From the NCBI RefSeq assembly GCF_000332475.2, contig NZ_AOGX02000015.1, forward strand, positions 62,001-126,000: DNA of 64,000 bases. Reading direction: 5' to 3'. A program made the position numbers and the translations under genes. Below, in pieces: positions 25,351-35,484 of the stretch (positions are counted from its first letter, which is position 1; each line of letters starts with the position of its first letter). Under the pieces are notes generated by a model, which did no database searches, was not told the DNA's origin, and worked only from the letters and a program-made list of their open reading frames with translations. Origin of the DNA: Leptospira yanagawae serovar Saopaulo str. Sao Paulo = ATCC 700523 (GTDB lineage Bacteria > Spirochaetota > Leptospiria > Leptospirales > Leptospiraceae).

Positions 25351-25794
25351 TCATAAAAATTTGATTTTTTCTTCTGCATAATTCCATAAATTGTTACGAT
25401 TTTTTTCAGATAAAATCCATGGATCACCATCAAAAAATTTCTGATCTTTATAAAATCGATGATTTCCTTTTTTTGGAGATTCCCTTTGAATGACATTCCA
25501 CAATTCATTCGAAACTTCCTTGGCAGTTTTCGTTTTAAAAGTAAAAAAAGGTGCAATTAAATATTCAAAAAAGTTTGGAATTTCTCTTCGGATATTCGTT
25601 TTTACAATGCCTGGTCCTATTCCAATGGTTGAAAGATGGTAACGTTTCGCAACTTCCACTACCCATAAATCATTGGCCAGTTGAGCCTGACCGTGACCAG
25701 CCATTCCCATTCGTACATCATTTTCTTCATGGTTCGCAAAGTTTACCTTCAAATAATTTGGTATTTTTTCTGAGGAAGCTGCAATGTTCACCAT
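25351..25794 (-). pseudogene. C-terminal half of a short-chain dehydrogenase
   Basis: About 147 residues corresponding to the second half of an SDR. MVNIAASSE matches the catalytic-Ser strand and IGIGPGIVKTNI the PG motif. The Rossmann half with the GxxxGxG site is absent, and an in-frame TGA interrupts the frame a few codons upstream of MVNIA. The usual YxxxK is degenerate here (GHGQAQLAN). It abuts the 5'-truncated GH18-like gene on the other strand, suggesting a rearrangement breakpoint. Confidence 0.65.
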
Positions 25795-26560
25795 AACTGA
25801 ATCATTTTTACATCGATTTCAAAATTCTTTACAGAACTTATCTTCTAATTATAAAAATCTATCGGGATTGATCCTCGATGCGGAAATGAGTCCGATCCAA
25901 ACAAAAAATGAATATTCTACGTTCGTTTGTTCGCTATTCACCGGAATAAAAAATTTCAAATCCCATTGGATGTTTTCAATCGCAATTTTCCCTCCGAATC
26001 ACCCTGACCAAAACAATTATTACGACTTACAAAGATTATTTACTTGTTCCGATCATTGGATTTTAATGTTATACGATGAACATAACCCCAGAACAAAAGA
26101 AGGGCCAGTATCTTCCTCAGATTGGATCACTTACAATTTAAAAACAATCGAAACTGAATTGATCCAATTCAATCAAACAAAATCGATTCATTCTAAATCG
26201 GTTTCAAACGACAAAAATTTGATTCCACCAGAAAATGATTCCAATCCCAACACATCCAAACAAAATTTTATCTCAATCACTTCCATTCGTAAAAAAATTT
26301 ATTTAGGTCTGCCATTATATGGTTATGCAAAATCGAAATCTGGAAAATTTGGAAAGGTAAAACCAATTCAAAATTGGATGCATTTACCTGAAATTCAAAA
26401 TGCAAAAACCGACTATGTCAAATTCAATCATATGGATGAAGTTATTTATTTACCTACCGCTTATTTTTTACGAAAATGGGAACAAAACAGCATCGAACTT
26501 GGATATTCTGGTGTTGCGTATTGGAGAAAAGAATTTGGGACTCAGTATTTAGATCCTTAA
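25784..26560 (+). pseudogene. 5'-truncated glycoside hydrolase family 18-like protein
   Basis: A 258-codon frame resembling the C-terminal two thirds of a GH18/YaaH-type protein. LSGLILDAEMSP stands where the DxxDxDxE strand lies. DHWILMLYDEHNP and GPVSSSDWITYNLKTIE follow, then KKIYLGLPLYGYAKSKSG. The N-terminal strands of the barrel are missing, and only LILDAE remains of the catalytic acidic motif, so activity is doubtful. It could be a shortened but expressed protein. It begins exactly where the oppositely oriented SDR frame breaks off. Confidence 0.55.
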
Positions 26561-26647
26561 TCAAATATTAAAATCATTTCATATCAAAAACAATCCTTGA
26601 CGTCCAACTGAATCAATGGTACTTTTTTCCTTCTAAGGAACGCCCCT

Positions 26648-27703
26648 ATGAAGAAATCTTTGATTCGATTCGAATGTATATTCACTTATTTTCTGGTTCT
26701 TTCATTTTGTATTTGGAATTGTTCCACAGGAAAGGATGGTAAATCAATCGCAAACAAAAACTCAAATATTGGTTATATCACTGCCAAATCTGGTCTTTTT
26801 TTGCGAGAAAACCCAGGAAAAAAATTTCCAAAAGTAACACTCGTTCCTCATGGTGAGAAAGTAAATATATTAGAATATGCAAACACAACCGATTTTATAG
26901 ATGGCATCGAAGCAAAATGGGTAAAAGCCAAATATAAAAATTTGGAAGGATGGATGTTTAGTGGTTATTTATCTGATACTCCTTTCGCTCATAGCGTGTC
27001 CTCATCAATTGCCGATATAACATATTTTCAAGATGATACGTATGATATTGATACTGAACTAAAATCTCGTTGCCCAATTCAAAACGACATCCTTTGCATT
27101 CTCAACACTGCCATTTCCTATTCCAATTCAAATTACTATAAAAAATCAATCGCTGCCAATTCGAAAGCTCTCGCGTTAGATCCCAAAAATTATATCGGAC
27201 TCAATAATCGAGGTTTTGGGTATTTAGTCATAAAGGAATTGGATAAAAGTTTGGATGATTTGAATCTATCCATCGAATATAGGCCGACGTATAATGCGTA
27301 TTATTTGCGATCGCGTATCCATTTAGAAAGAAAACAATATGAGAAAGTAAGTGCCGACTTAAATCAGGCTTTACAATTGAATGCACAAGATTGTATTTCC
27401 TATTCCCTTTTAGGATGGAATTATTTATTATTGGAAAAATGGGAACTCGCAAAATCAACTCTTATGAAATCCATTGATTGCGATCCTAGTGACTCATATT
27501 CTTATGCCAACCTTGCCAATTATTATTGGAAAGCAAAACGAGATAAAAAAAATGCATTAGCTTTCATTGAAAAATCATTACAACATGGTTATACAGATTA
27601 TGCCAGCTTTTATAAAGTGGATTCTGATGGAAAATTTTTAAAAGGACTTAGCCAAACAGACGAGTTCAATCAACTAATTGATAGGTATCGAAAGAAAAAA
27701 TGA
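26648..27703 (+). CDS. Lipoprotein with SH3 domain and TPR repeats
   Basis: A 351-residue exported lipoprotein (leader ending SFCIWNC). An SH3-like domain follows at about residues 45-115 (ITAKSGLFLRENPGKKFPKV, then GWMFSGYLSD). TPR-type helices run from about 170 to 330 (SKALALDPKNYIGLNNRG, NLSIEYRPTYNAYYLRSRIH, KSIDCDPSDSYSYANLANYY). Bacterial SH3 domains of this kind bind cell-wall or protein ligands, and the TPRs suggest a scaffold. The start is ATG at 26648 with AAGGAA ahead. The other SH3 protein lies convergent next door. Confidence 0.82.
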   Translation: MKKSLIRFECIFTYFLVLSFCIWNCSTGKDGKSIANKNSNIGYITAKSGLFLRENPGKKFPKVTLVPHGEKVNILEYANTTDFIDGIEAKWVKAKYKNLEGWMFSGYLSDTPFAHSVSSSIADITYFQDDTYDIDTELKSRCPIQNDILCILNTAISYSNSNYYKKSIAANSKALALDPKNYIGLNNRGFGYLVIKELDKSLDDLNLSIEYRPTYNAYYLRSRIHLERKQYEKVSADLNQALQLNAQDCISYSLLGWNYLLLEKWELAKSTLMKSIDCDPSDSYSYANLANYYWKAKRDKKNALAFIEKSLQHGYTDYASFYKVDSDGKFLKGLSQTDEFNQLIDRYRKKK

Positions 27704-27752
27704 ATAAGAACTTACTTTTAACATTCGAAATCAAAGACACTAAGGAAAGGAC

Positions 27753-28685
27753 TCATTCATTTTCACCAGAAGATTCTTCAGAAGTTTCCTCTTCTAATGA
27801 TGCACTTTCACTTAGACTACAATTGATAAATGGATCCAATTCATCCTCAGTGATGGAATCATCGATCACTCGCTGCAATTCACCAACAAAATCAACTCTT
27901 CTCATTTCACAAACGTACTGTTTCCCGCCACTCACCGAGAGATCAAAGTAGACTGCTTCTTCTGGCATTCCAAAACTCGACTCTCCCATTCGGTATTTCG
28001 CAGAACATTCTTCTTCTCCTACCTTACAGGAAAAGACAGAAAATCCTTCCCCAATGATTTTTAATTCTGTATTAAAATCTTTTTCCTTAACTTGGAAAAG
28101 ATAAGGGCTTACAAGCTCATGGAGATTTTTTTTATAAAAACGAATGTCAAACTCATCATCGCTTAATGAAGTACGATGTACCCAACCAATCTTTTCATTA
28201 AATTTAACCTTTACATATCCAGTATTTTGAGTGAGTGGGTGTGTATTTTCTAATACATCTAACGGTATGTTTTCAGGTATGTTCATCAGAATTTTTGCAC
28301 TGCTATTTGGTTCGTTATAAAGTTGGATTGGATTTTGGCTAAGTGTTCGTAAAGTTTTGCTTGTATCTAAATCAAACCGACTTATCAGAATTTCTTTTCC
28401 TTTCCAAATCACTTGGTAATAAAAAACATTCTCTGCTATTTTGACTTCTTTGATTTTTCCATTTTCGTTGAGAGGTATTGTGATTAGGTCCAAAGCTTTT
28501 GGACCAGAGTTCTTGCTGACTGATAAATCCAATTCACGAGCCAACAAAATCGAACCGAGTGCAACAAATGTCGTCAAACATTTGAATTTTTTTGGACATT
28601 GGTTGGATTCAGAATTGGAAACGAATGTTCCATTCAATAATAAAATGGAAATTAAAAAAATAGCGATTTTTTGAAATGGATTCAT
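27753..28685 (-). CDS. Exported protein with SH3-like domain
   Basis: About 310 residues with a signal peptide (FQKIAIFLISILLLNGTFVS). A probable SH3_3 domain lies in the middle (IQLYNEPNSSAKILMNIPEN, then GYVKVKFNEKIGWVHRTSLS). The C-terminal region has two Cys-containing strands (FSVFSCKVGEEECSAKY and QYVCEMRRVDF) and an acidic tail ending EEETSEESSGENE. ATG at 28685 is chosen over the GTG at 28706. It is convergent with the SH3-TPR lipoprotein, and a related surface role is likely. Confidence 0.75.
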   Translation of the reverse strand: MNPFQKIAIFLISILLLNGTFVSNSESNQCPKKFKCLTTFVALGSILLARELDLSVSKNSGPKALDLITIPLNENGKIKEVKIAENVFYYQVIWKGKEILISRFDLDTSKTLRTLSQNPIQLYNEPNSSAKILMNIPENIPLDVLENTHPLTQNTGYVKVKFNEKIGWVHRTSLSDDEFDIRFYKKNLHELVSPYLFQVKEKDFNTELKIIGEGFSVFSCKVGEEECSAKYRMGESSFGMPEEAVYFDLSVSGGKQYVCEMRRVDFVGELQRVIDDSITEDELDPFINCSLSESASLEEETSEESSGENE

Positions 28686-28834
28686 TTGTTTAAAATCTTC
28701 CCTCACGATGGAACTTTTTCTTCGCAGACATTGAATGTGTATCTTTCTCTATCTAATCCAGAAGAGCAAACGTATGGATTTTCGATATTAGGATTCGATT
28801 TTCAAGTTTTATGAAAAGCATTTGATTGCTTCTC

Positions 28835-28870
28835 GGTGTAACAATCGAATCTTATTTCGATCGTTACACC
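28835..28870. terminator. Strong inverted repeat downstream of the fumarase gene
   Basis: GGTGTAAC-A-ATCGAA and TTCGAT-C-GTTACACC pair with one mismatch around a short loop, 23 bases beyond the fumarase stop on its own strand. There is no clean T-run, so it may stabilise the transcript 3' end or terminate weakly. Confidence 0.45.
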
Positions 28871-28892
28871 TATCATGCGTTTGGAACGAATG

Positions 28893-30506
28893 TTAATTCA
28901 ACATTTGGAAAAAGTCATTCCCTTTATCATCAACGACAATGAACGCCGGGAAATTTTCCACGTCGATGGACCAAACCGCTTCCATTCCAAGTTCTGGAAA
29001 ATCCAATACTTCTACCTTTTTGATGTTTTCCTTAGCTAGTAATGCAGCTGGGCCACCGATGGATCCGAGATAAAACCCACCATTTTTTTTGCAACTATCG
29101 GTCACAACCTTGGAACGATTGCCTTTCGCAAGAGTGATCATCGAAAATCCCTTCTCTTGGAAAACAGGAACATAACTATCCATTCGACCAGCAGTGGTCG
29201 GTCCAAACGAACCTGATGGCATACCTTCAGGAGTTTTCGCAGGGCCTGCATAATACACTGGATGGTTTTTAAAATAATCGGGAAGGGGTTCTCCTTTGTC
29301 CAATTTTTCTTTGAGTTTGGCATGGGCAATATCACGTGCGACCACCAAACGACCGCTAAGCATCACTCGAGTTTTTACCGGATATTTGGTCAGCACTTTC
29401 AAAATTTCTGGCATCGGTTGGTTTAGATCAATGTGAACCGATTCAGTATTCGAATCCACTTCATCTATCGTTGGTAAAAATTTGGCTGGATCGTATTCGA
29501 GTTTTTCTAAAAAGATTCCATCTTTTGTAATCTTCGCTTTGATGTTACGGTCGGCACTGCAACTAACACCTAGACCAACAGGGCAAGAAGCTCCATGACG
29601 TGGAAGGCGAATCACTTTAAAGTCATGTGCCAAATACTTTCCACCAAACTGTGCGCCTATCCCTGATTTTTGAGCCGCTAATAACATTTTTGCTTCGAGC
29701 TCTGTATCTCGGAATGCGGAACCAAACTTATCTCCTTTTGTTGGTAAATGGTCCAAATATCCAGCTGACGCTAGTTTTACGGTTTTTAAATTGGATTCCG
29801 CTGACGTTCCACCGATGACAACTGCGATATGGTAAGGAGGACATGCTGCTGTTCCCAAATTGGCTACTTTGTCTGCGATAAACTTTTCAAGAGAAGTAGG
29901 ATTGAGAAGTGCTTTTGTTTCTTGGAAGAGATAAGTTTTGTTTGCTGACCCACCACCTTTCGCCAAAAAAAGAAAACTATATTTATCACCAGGTGTGGAA
30001 TAGATATCAATTTGAGCGGGTAAGTTGGATCCAGAGTTAACCTCTTCATACATAGTCAAAGGAACGACTTGTGAATAACGTAAATTTCTATTCACATAAG
30101 TATTATAAATTCCTTTGGAAAGTGCTTCAGAGTCATCTCCGCCTGTAATGACATACTCACCTTTTTTTGCCATGACAATGCCTGTTCCTGTGTCTTGGCA
30201 GGATGGCAATTGTTTGTCAGCAGCGATCACTGCATTTTTTAGTAATGCCATTGCCACAAAACGATCATTTGGTGTTGATTCAGGATCGTCTAAAATTTTT
30301 CGTACCTTTTCCAAGTGAGCCGTTCGTAGGTAAAAGGAAACATCCTCCATCGCTTTTTCTGCAAGGAAGGTGAGGCCTTCTGGTTCCACTTTCAATATTT
30401 CTTTATCGCCAAAGGGGACTGTGCTGACATAATCTTTTGTCAAAAGTTTGTATTCGGTAGTGTCTTGTGTGAGTGGGAAGGGATCGGCGTAAAAGAATTC
30501 TGGCAT
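28893..30506 (-). CDS. fumA: Fumarate hydratase class I (iron-sulfur)
   Basis: A 537-residue cytoplasmic [4Fe-4S] enzyme that interconverts fumarate and malate in the TCA cycle. The N-terminal alpha part has the cluster Cys in [19 protein letters not shown] near residue 102, [10 protein letters not shown] and [12 protein letters not shown], with KGGGSANK between. The C-terminal beta domain has [29 protein letters not shown] and [15 protein letters not shown]. Length matches the fused E. coli FumA/FumB type. ATG at 30506 with AGAGGT ahead. Monocistronic. Confidence 0.93.
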   Translation of the reverse strand: MPEFFYADPFPLTQDTTEYKLLTKDYVSTVPFGDKEILKVEPEGLTFLAEKAMEDVSFYLRTAHLEKVRKILDDPESTPNDRFVAMALLKNAVIAADKQLPSCQDTGTGIVMAKKGEYVITGGDDSEALSKGIYNTYVNRNLRYSQVVPLTMYEEVNSGSNLPAQIDIYSTPGDKYSFLFLAKGGGSANKTYLFQETKALLNPTSLEKFIADKVANLGTAACPPYHIAVVIGGTSAESNLKTVKLASAGYLDHLPTKGDKFGSAFRDTELEAKMLLAAQKSGIGAQFGGKYLAHDFKVIRLPRHGASCPVGLGVSCSADRNIKAKITKDGIFLEKLEYDPAKFLPTIDEVDSNTESVHIDLNQPMPEILKVLTKYPVKTRVMLSGRLVVARDIAHAKLKEKLDKGEPLPDYFKNHPVYYAGPAKTPEGMPSGSFGPTTAGRMDSYVPVFQEKGFSMITLAKGNRSKVVTDSCKKNGGFYLGSIGGPAALLAKENIKKVEVLDFPELGMEAVWSIDVENFPAFIVVDDKGNDFFQMLN

Positions 30507-30604
30507 AGAAACCTCTAATTTGTACTTCTAATCTCTTGGGAATCCTTCTTTCGTAAATGAATTTTTCACGACAATAGGACGGGATTGTGTTTTGCTGATT
30601 CCAA

Positions 30605-31201
30605 ATGGAACCAAATGTTTTCAATCAAATTGCAAATCAATATGATACAGAGGATAGAATCCAACTTGCTCGGCGCATATTAGAAACATTATACCCAACT
30701 CTGTCACTTGGCCAAAAGAAAACCTTACTTGATTTCGGATGTGGGACAGGACTACTCGGAATCCCTCTCACTGCACATTACAATGAAGTGATCTTTGTTG
30801 ATGACTCATCTGTGATGTTAGAAGTGTTGCAATCCAAAATCAAAACAAATGGGATTCTAAATGCAAAAACAATGGCCGTAAGTGATTTGTCTGGATCAAA
30901 GGTTCTGCCAGTGGATGAGATCCTTTTGTCACTCGTACTATTGCATATTCCCGATACAGAAAAAATCCTAAGGTTTCTGTATGGTTTACTCAAACCAGGT
31001 GGAAAACTATTTCTTGTGGACTTTGATAAAAACGAAAGAGTTTCCCACCCAAAAGTTCACAATGGTTTTAATCAGAAAAACTTACAGGAATTAATGATAA
31101 AAATTGGATTCCGAAACGTTTCGTCTTCCACCGTTTTGGAAGAGAAAAAAGTATTTATGAATGAGGACGCATCGTTCTTTCTTTTAGTAGCTGAAAAATA
31201 A
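30605..31201 (+). CDS. Class I SAM-dependent methyltransferase
   Basis: A 198-residue methyltransferase with the SAM-binding motif LLDFGCGTGLLGIPL near residues 40-54. An acidic loop follows (VIFVDDSS), then ILLSLVLLHIPDTEKILRF and LLKPGGKLFLVDFDK, the standard motifs. The substrate is not predictable. It diverges from the fumarase gene with about 100 bases between starts. Confidence 0.85.
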   Translation: MEPNVFNQIANQYDTEDRIQLARRILETLYPTLSLGQKKTLLDFGCGTGLLGIPLTAHYNEVIFVDDSSVMLEVLQSKIKTNGILNAKTMAVSDLSGSKVLPVDEILLSLVLLHIPDTEKILRFLYGLLKPGGKLFLVDFDKNERVSHPKVHNGFNQKNLQELMIKIGFRNVSSSTVLEEKKVFMNEDASFFLLVAEK

Positions 31202-31281
31202 CAAATTGATAAAATTCGTCTAATGAATCTTATGCGAATCTATGAGCTTCAGAAGGATTGAAGCAAGGCAGATATTGTTTA

Positions 31282-31677
31282 CTATTTAAAGCCAGATAAT
31301 CCTTTTGCATCTGTGTCCGCATTCCATAATAGTGATTTTAAATCTTCTGGAATCGGCATGGGAGCAAAAATAGGTACAGTTGCACTGCCAGTATTTCCCA
31401 CTGGGATCCGATTGAATAGACTCCCAATCCAACCAAAACTCATTCGCACAAATTGTCCTAAAATTTCATTGAAATCGAACTTTCTGATTCCAAAAACAAA
31501 CATCCGGAAATGGACACCCGTATGTGAAACTGGATGGTATTGTCCAATGATATGGGCTCGCTCCAAATGATGCCATGCCAACGAATCGTTATTATGTGCT
31601 AGAGCTTCTTTGTATTTTTTTAGTTCGTTTTGATAAGCAAACTTTAGATCATTTGGCATTTTTAAATTTAGTTTCAT
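31282..31677 (-). CDS. DUF3703 family protein
   Basis: A 131-residue soluble protein with the conserved pattern of DUF3703: FAYQNELKKYKEAL near the start, AWHHLERAHIIGQYHPVSHT, then FDFNEILGQFVRM, SLFNRIPVGNTGSATV and FAPMPIPEDL. In other bacteria such genes often sit near metal- or redox-response genes, but the function is unknown. The start is ATG at 31677 with no clear operon partner. Confidence 0.82.
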   Translation of the reverse strand: MKLNLKMPNDLKFAYQNELKKYKEALAHNNDSLAWHHLERAHIIGQYHPVSHTGVHFRMFVFGIRKFDFNEILGQFVRMSFGWIGSLFNRIPVGNTGSATVPIFAPMPIPEDLKSLLWNADTDAKGLSGFK

Positions 31678-31798
31678 GATGGTTCCTATCTCGTTTCTTG
31701 GATTCCTAATATTTCAAAATTCAAATTATTGTAGACGGATCATCATGAATATTCTAGCAATTTTTCAAAGTTTTAAATAAGAAATTCCGAAGTATGTT

Positions 31799-32263
31799 TC
31801 ACCTAACGGGATCTAACATTTGAAAATTTCGAATCCATTCTTCTGATACAATTGGATCATCATAAAAATGTTCATTGTCTTTTCCGAATCGTTTTTCATA
31901 TTCTTGTATTTTGTAGCTATCATGATGACAATGAACTGCCGCATAACATTGAATATCTTTATTGGAAGTAATTTTTAAACCATTGGCCTCCTCAAATAAA
32001 TCCAAATAACCGATCCTCCAACCATATTCACTCAAAAGAAGTGGCATCACATTTCGGTATGCTTTGTGCGCACTGACAGAACTTGGATTCAATTCAAAAA
32101 AGTTGACAAATATTTTAAATTTGATCCCCTCCGGTAGCGCTTGTAACACTTGGGTCAGATCCTTTTCCCATGCGATTGCATCTGCTTCTGTAATGGCGCC
32201 TGATAACCTTGTGGTGATTAAATTTGAGTCCTTTTCCCATTTTGTATAAAATTCAACTTGCAT
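31799..32263 (-). CDS. STAS-like hypothetical protein
   Basis: About 154 residues. The N-terminal half (MQVEFYTKWEKDSNLITTRL, ADAIAWEKDLTQVLQ, KFKIFVNFFELNP) resembles a SpoIIAA/STAS-like single-domain protein by strand-helix pattern. The family link is weak. ATG at 32263 is preferred to a start at 32299. It lies head to tail with the DUF3147 gene downstream of it on the same strand. Confidence 0.5.
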   Translation of the reverse strand: MQVEFYTKWEKDSNLITTRLSGAITEADAIAWEKDLTQVLQALPEGIKFKIFVNFFELNPSSVSAHKAYRNVMPLLLSEYGWRIGYLDLFEEANGLKITSNKDIQCYAAVHCHHDSYKIQEYEKRFGKDNEHFYDDPIVSEEWIRNFQMLDPVR

Positions 32264-32320
32264 ATGACTTAGACTCAATTGGGACAGATTCCAAATCAAA
32301 CTTAGTATTTTCAGATTGCC

Positions 32321-32686
32321 TTATGATGAAAATAAATGAATCCCCAATCGACCGAGGACCAATTGGAATAAATAAAACAAAACAAATGTAAGAATGATAC
32401 TGACAAAAAGTGCCAACCAAAAACCAATCAGTGGATTCAGTTTTGGGAAAATCAAAAACATCGGCAATGTTGGCAAAACAAACCAAAACGTATAATACGC
32501 ATGGTTTGAAATCTTTTGATCCGATGCATTTTCAACTTTTAACCAAATGAGTGTTAGGATAGTGATCAACGGAAGGGAAGCAATAAGACTTCCCAATCGG
32601 TCATTTCGTTTTGCCACTTCCGAAATAAGCACAACAAGAGCTGCTGTGATTAGGTATTTAAAAATCAAATATACCAAGGGATTCAT
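32321..32686 (-). CDS. DUF3147 family membrane protein
   Basis: Membrane protein of about 121 residues with four predicted helices. It has the family pattern YLIFKYLITAALVVLISEVA, KRNDRLGSLIASLPLITIL, then SNHAYYTFWFVLPTLPMFLI and a last helix. DUF3147 proteins are of unknown function. ATG at 32686 is chosen within a frame that extends upstream. It is probably cotranscribed with the STAS-like gene 57 bases away. Confidence 0.75.
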   Translation of the reverse strand: MNPLVYLIFKYLITAALVVLISEVAKRNDRLGSLIASLPLITILTLIWLKVENASDQKISNHAYYTFWFVLPTLPMFLIFPKLNPLIGFWLALFVSIILTFVLFYLFQLVLGRLGIHLFSS

Positions 32687-32747
32687 TTTCAAATTTATCA
32701 TCCATTTTAAAATCACAAAAAGATTTCATACACAAAATCAGATCTCT

Positions 32748-33761
32748 TTATTTTATTTTTAAATCTGAGAGGAATTTTGTAACAGATTCTTTCAGCAAAC
32801 TGACACCAGGCTCCTCGTAAGGAAAGTGACCTGCTCCGACAAGTAAGACGAATTCTTTCGTTGCTGGAATTTTATCAAAAAACCGTTTACTCAAATGAGT
32901 TGGTGTCCATGGATCGATACTTGGATGAGCAAGTAAAACAGGACAGACTCGAAAAGTTTCTGGTTCGATTTTAGGTTTGTAATTGAGGAATGTATTTAAA
33001 AAACCCAGACTTACTTTAGAACCACCTGCATAAGGATCATTGGAAAATACTTTCGAAAAGTTCGGATCATTTGTAATGAATTCCATTTTGCTAAACCACT
33101 TGATTGGGAAATACATCCTATTTGTGGCAAAGGAAAAAAACGAATTTAGTGGCATTCCAATGCGACTCAAAAACCAATTGGATGAAATTGCATCTCGTAC
33201 ATCTGATTCTCTCGGATCAACTAACGTGGTCGCTATAAGGCCATCCACTTCTCCGTTTTCGGAAGCTGTATGATAGGCAAGCATTCCTCCTATACTAAGT
33301 CCAAATAGAATGATTTTTTGATTTGGATTTTTTTCTTTTTGGATCAAATCGTTCAATACGAAAACCCAATCCTGATAAGGAACAAAAGCTTTGTCAGATG
33401 GGATTTTCGTGAGGCCAAATCCAGGGAGGTCAGGTGCCAACCATTCACATCCTAAATGTTCCAAACCGATAGCCAAAGTACCTAGGATACGACCGTTCCC
33501 TCCTCCTCCATGAATTAATAAAATTTTACACTTAGCATCTTTTTTCGGATACCGATCCAAATGAATCTGATATCCTTGCGACTCAAAATATTCTTCAGTT
33601 GGTAAATTGTATTTTCTAAATCTTAGATCATCTGGAAGGAAATGTTGGTATCTATGCCAATAGGAGATCTCCGCATAACTTTTAGGTTTTTCCAAGGAAG
33701 AGGAACAGGTGATCAAAGTAAATCCAAGTCCAAATACGTTTAAAAGGTTGATGAATTTCAT
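32748..33761 (-). CDS. Alpha/beta hydrolase, lipoprotein
   Basis: A 337-residue hydrolase anchored by a lipobox (LITCSSS near residue 19). The oxyanion-loop motif LLIHGGGGNGR lies near residues 85-95. The nucleophile elbow is FGLSIGG near 150, and the catalytic His is in VGAGHFPYEEPG near the end. Asp in HPSIDPWTP probably completes the triad. Its start is 28 bases from the divergent TetR gene, which probably regulates it. The substrate is unknown; esterase or lipase is likely. Confidence 0.85.
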   Translation of the reverse strand: MKFINLLNVFGLGFTLITCSSSLEKPKSYAEISYWHRYQHFLPDDLRFRKYNLPTEEYFESQGYQIHLDRYPKKDAKCKILLIHGGGGNGRILGTLAIGLEHLGCEWLAPDLPGFGLTKIPSDKAFVPYQDWVFVLNDLIQKEKNPNQKIILFGLSIGGMLAYHTASENGEVDGLIATTLVDPRESDVRDAISSNWFLSRIGMPLNSFFSFATNRMYFPIKWFSKMEFITNDPNFSKVFSNDPYAGGSKVSLGFLNTFLNYKPKIEPETFRVCPVLLAHPSIDPWTPTHLSKRFFDKIPATKEFVLLVGAGHFPYEEPGVSLLKESVTKFLSDLKIK

Positions 33762-33789
33762 AGACGTAAACTGAAATATGTATCTGTGA

Positions 33790-34434
33790 ATGTCGAAACT
33801 TTATTCACCATTTCAAGGAGATAATATTTTACAGATGTATAATAAAAAAGACAAAATTTCGGAATCCTACGAAAAATTAATTCGCACCTTCCACGAAATT
33901 TTCTTAGTCACTCCATACGAAAAAATCAGTATAGAAAACATTGCAAAACGAGCAGGTATGACGCGTGTTAATTTTTATCATTATTTTGTTGATAAAGAGG
34001 ATATTCTATATCGAACTTATATTGATTTCTATAGAAAAATGGAATCAGAATCACCTACGGTAGATCCAAAAACTTTACTAGCCAATGGACGTTCATTGAC
34101 TTACTATGCATTAGAAAACACGAAAGCCAATATTCAATTTTACAAAATGTTATTTCAAAATTCAATTCCGGCATCCGTTACCTATCGAATTTTAGATTTT
34201 ATCACAGAAGAATCGTATCGAACACACGAACCATTAAGAAAACTTTATAAAGAGAAATTCCCACCTTACCAATTTGTGAATCAATACTTAGCAGGAGCCT
34301 TTTGGAACTTAATTCGTAACTTAGTTTTATCTGGGATCGACTTTGATTCAGAATTGGTCTCCGATTTTTTTACAAAATTATCAACTCAAGGTTTACCATC
34401 ATTTTTAGATGTTGGAAGCCAAAAACAAAATTAA
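33790..34434 (+). CDS. TetR-family regulator
   Basis: A 214-residue regulator with the N-terminal HTH (ISIENIAKRAGMTRVNFYHYF near residues 45-66) and a C-terminal helical domain of the TetR_C type. The start could be ATG at 33790, or ATG at 33835 with AAGGAG about 14 bases ahead. It is divergent from the alpha/beta hydrolase gene, with only 28 bases between, so the shared promoter region is its likely target. The effector is unknown. Confidence 0.85.
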   Translation: MSKLYSPFQGDNILQMYNKKDKISESYEKLIRTFHEIFLVTPYEKISIENIAKRAGMTRVNFYHYFVDKEDILYRTYIDFYRKMESESPTVDPKTLLANGRSLTYYALENTKANIQFYKMLFQNSIPASVTYRILDFITEESYRTHEPLRKLYKEKFPPYQFVNQYLAGAFWNLIRNLVLSGIDFDSELVSDFFTKLSTQGLPSFLDVGSQKQN

Positions 34435-34527
34435 GAGTATCATCCTTTTTATTCTTTGACGAAAACGATGTCAATTTTTGAACATCATACATCTGCAAGG
34501 TGTCATCTTTTAAATTTTGATAGAATT

Positions 34528-34627
34528 CTATTTTCCTTTTTTACTTTTTTCTTTTGACTTCTTCAAATTCTTTTCATATAGATCGATCCACTCTTTTGGA
34601 CCCATTCTGGAAACAAGTTCCTCGATT
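34528..34627 (-). pseudogene. Detached 3' end of the DUF1801 gene
   Basis: On the minus strand this piece reads, after the duplicated AATC, ELVSRMGPKEWIDLYEKNLK and a Lys-rich tail to TAG at 34530-34528. Joined to the frame ending WKLI at 35815, it restores one continuous protein, so it is the original C-terminus displaced by IS copy B. Confidence 0.8.
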
Positions 34628-34680
34628 TGACCTGCCCCCATTTTCAGTACCAATGGATAAGTTAGTTTTCTCTAAACATT

Positions 34681-35484
34681 TCAACCATAAGATCGCTTAA
34701 ACTCTGAAGGAGTCAAGTAATTCAATGAAGAGTGAAGACGCTCGTCGTTGTATTCCTTTTGGAAAATTCGCAAAGCATCGGTTAACTCTCTTTGATTTTT
34801 AAAGTAGTGTAGATTCAAACACTCATCTCTAAGTTTACCATTGAAACTTTCTATAAATGCATTTTGTGTTGGTTTTCCTTTTTCAATAAAGTGAATTTCT
34901 ATCCCCTTATCTTCTGCCCATTTCTGGAAGTCTTTGGATGTAAATTCTGTTCCATTATCCAAAACAAATGCTCTTGGAAGTCTTTCGAGGGTGTTTAAAT
35001 ATCTGATCAACTTTTCTGACGAAAAAGTAAACTCTGCCTGAAGTATGGTATTCTCTCTTGTTAAATGATCAATACCTGTTAAAATTCTTTGCTTTCTTCC
35101 ATCAATCGTCCGTTCGAAAACAAAGTCCATTGACCAAACTTCGTTTGAATTCTTAGGCAATGGTAGTTGCTGTGATGATGCATTTCTTTTCTTTCGCTTC
35201 GGTTTTGTCCTTATTTTAAGCCCTTCTAAGCAATATAGTCGATATACTTTCTTATGATTGATTGTCCTACCCGACCTTCTTAACCTTCGGTAAATTCGTC
35301 GATAGCCTTCCCGTTTCCATCGAAAAGCAAGTCTTCGAATTTCGTTCATTGTCTCTTCATCAATAGCTTTCGGCTGATAATAATAACTTGATTTAGGAAG
35401 AAGAACAACATCTAGGCTTCTGTTTAGAGAAAGTCCCTCTTCAACTAGCAGATCAACTGCTCTCTCCTTCGTTGATCTGCTCAA
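34681..35484 (-). CDS. IS3-family transposase OrfB (copy B)
   Basis: A 267-residue catalytic subunit. The HTH_21 segment is GYRRIYRRLRRSGRTINHKK. The DDE core has D in VWSMDFVFERTIDG, D in FVLDNGTEFTS and E in FIESFNGKLRDECL. It can start at a TTG just past the slippery site, but is expected mainly as an OrfAB fusion made by -1 frameshifting. It overlaps OrfA by four bases. Confidence 0.92.
   Translation of the reverse strand: MSRSTKERAVDLLVEEGLSLNRSLDVVLLPKSSYYYQPKAIDEETMNEIRRLAFRWKREGYRRIYRRLRRSGRTINHKKVYRLYCLEGLKIRTKPKRKKRNASSQQLPLPKNSNEVWSMDFVFERTIDGRKQRILTGIDHLTRENTILQAEFTFSSEKLIRYLNTLERLPRAFVLDNGTEFTSKDFQKWAEDKGIEIHFIEKGKPTQNAFIESFNGKLRDECLNLHYFKNQRELTDALRIFQKEYNDERLHSSLNYLTPSEFKRSYG

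Noticed and set aside
25095..25556. Reading 25556 as the start of the YceI-like fragment
   Set aside because: The first 72 codons lie antiparallel-free over the SDR fragment in another frame; the signal peptide and GAGG site place the start at 25340.
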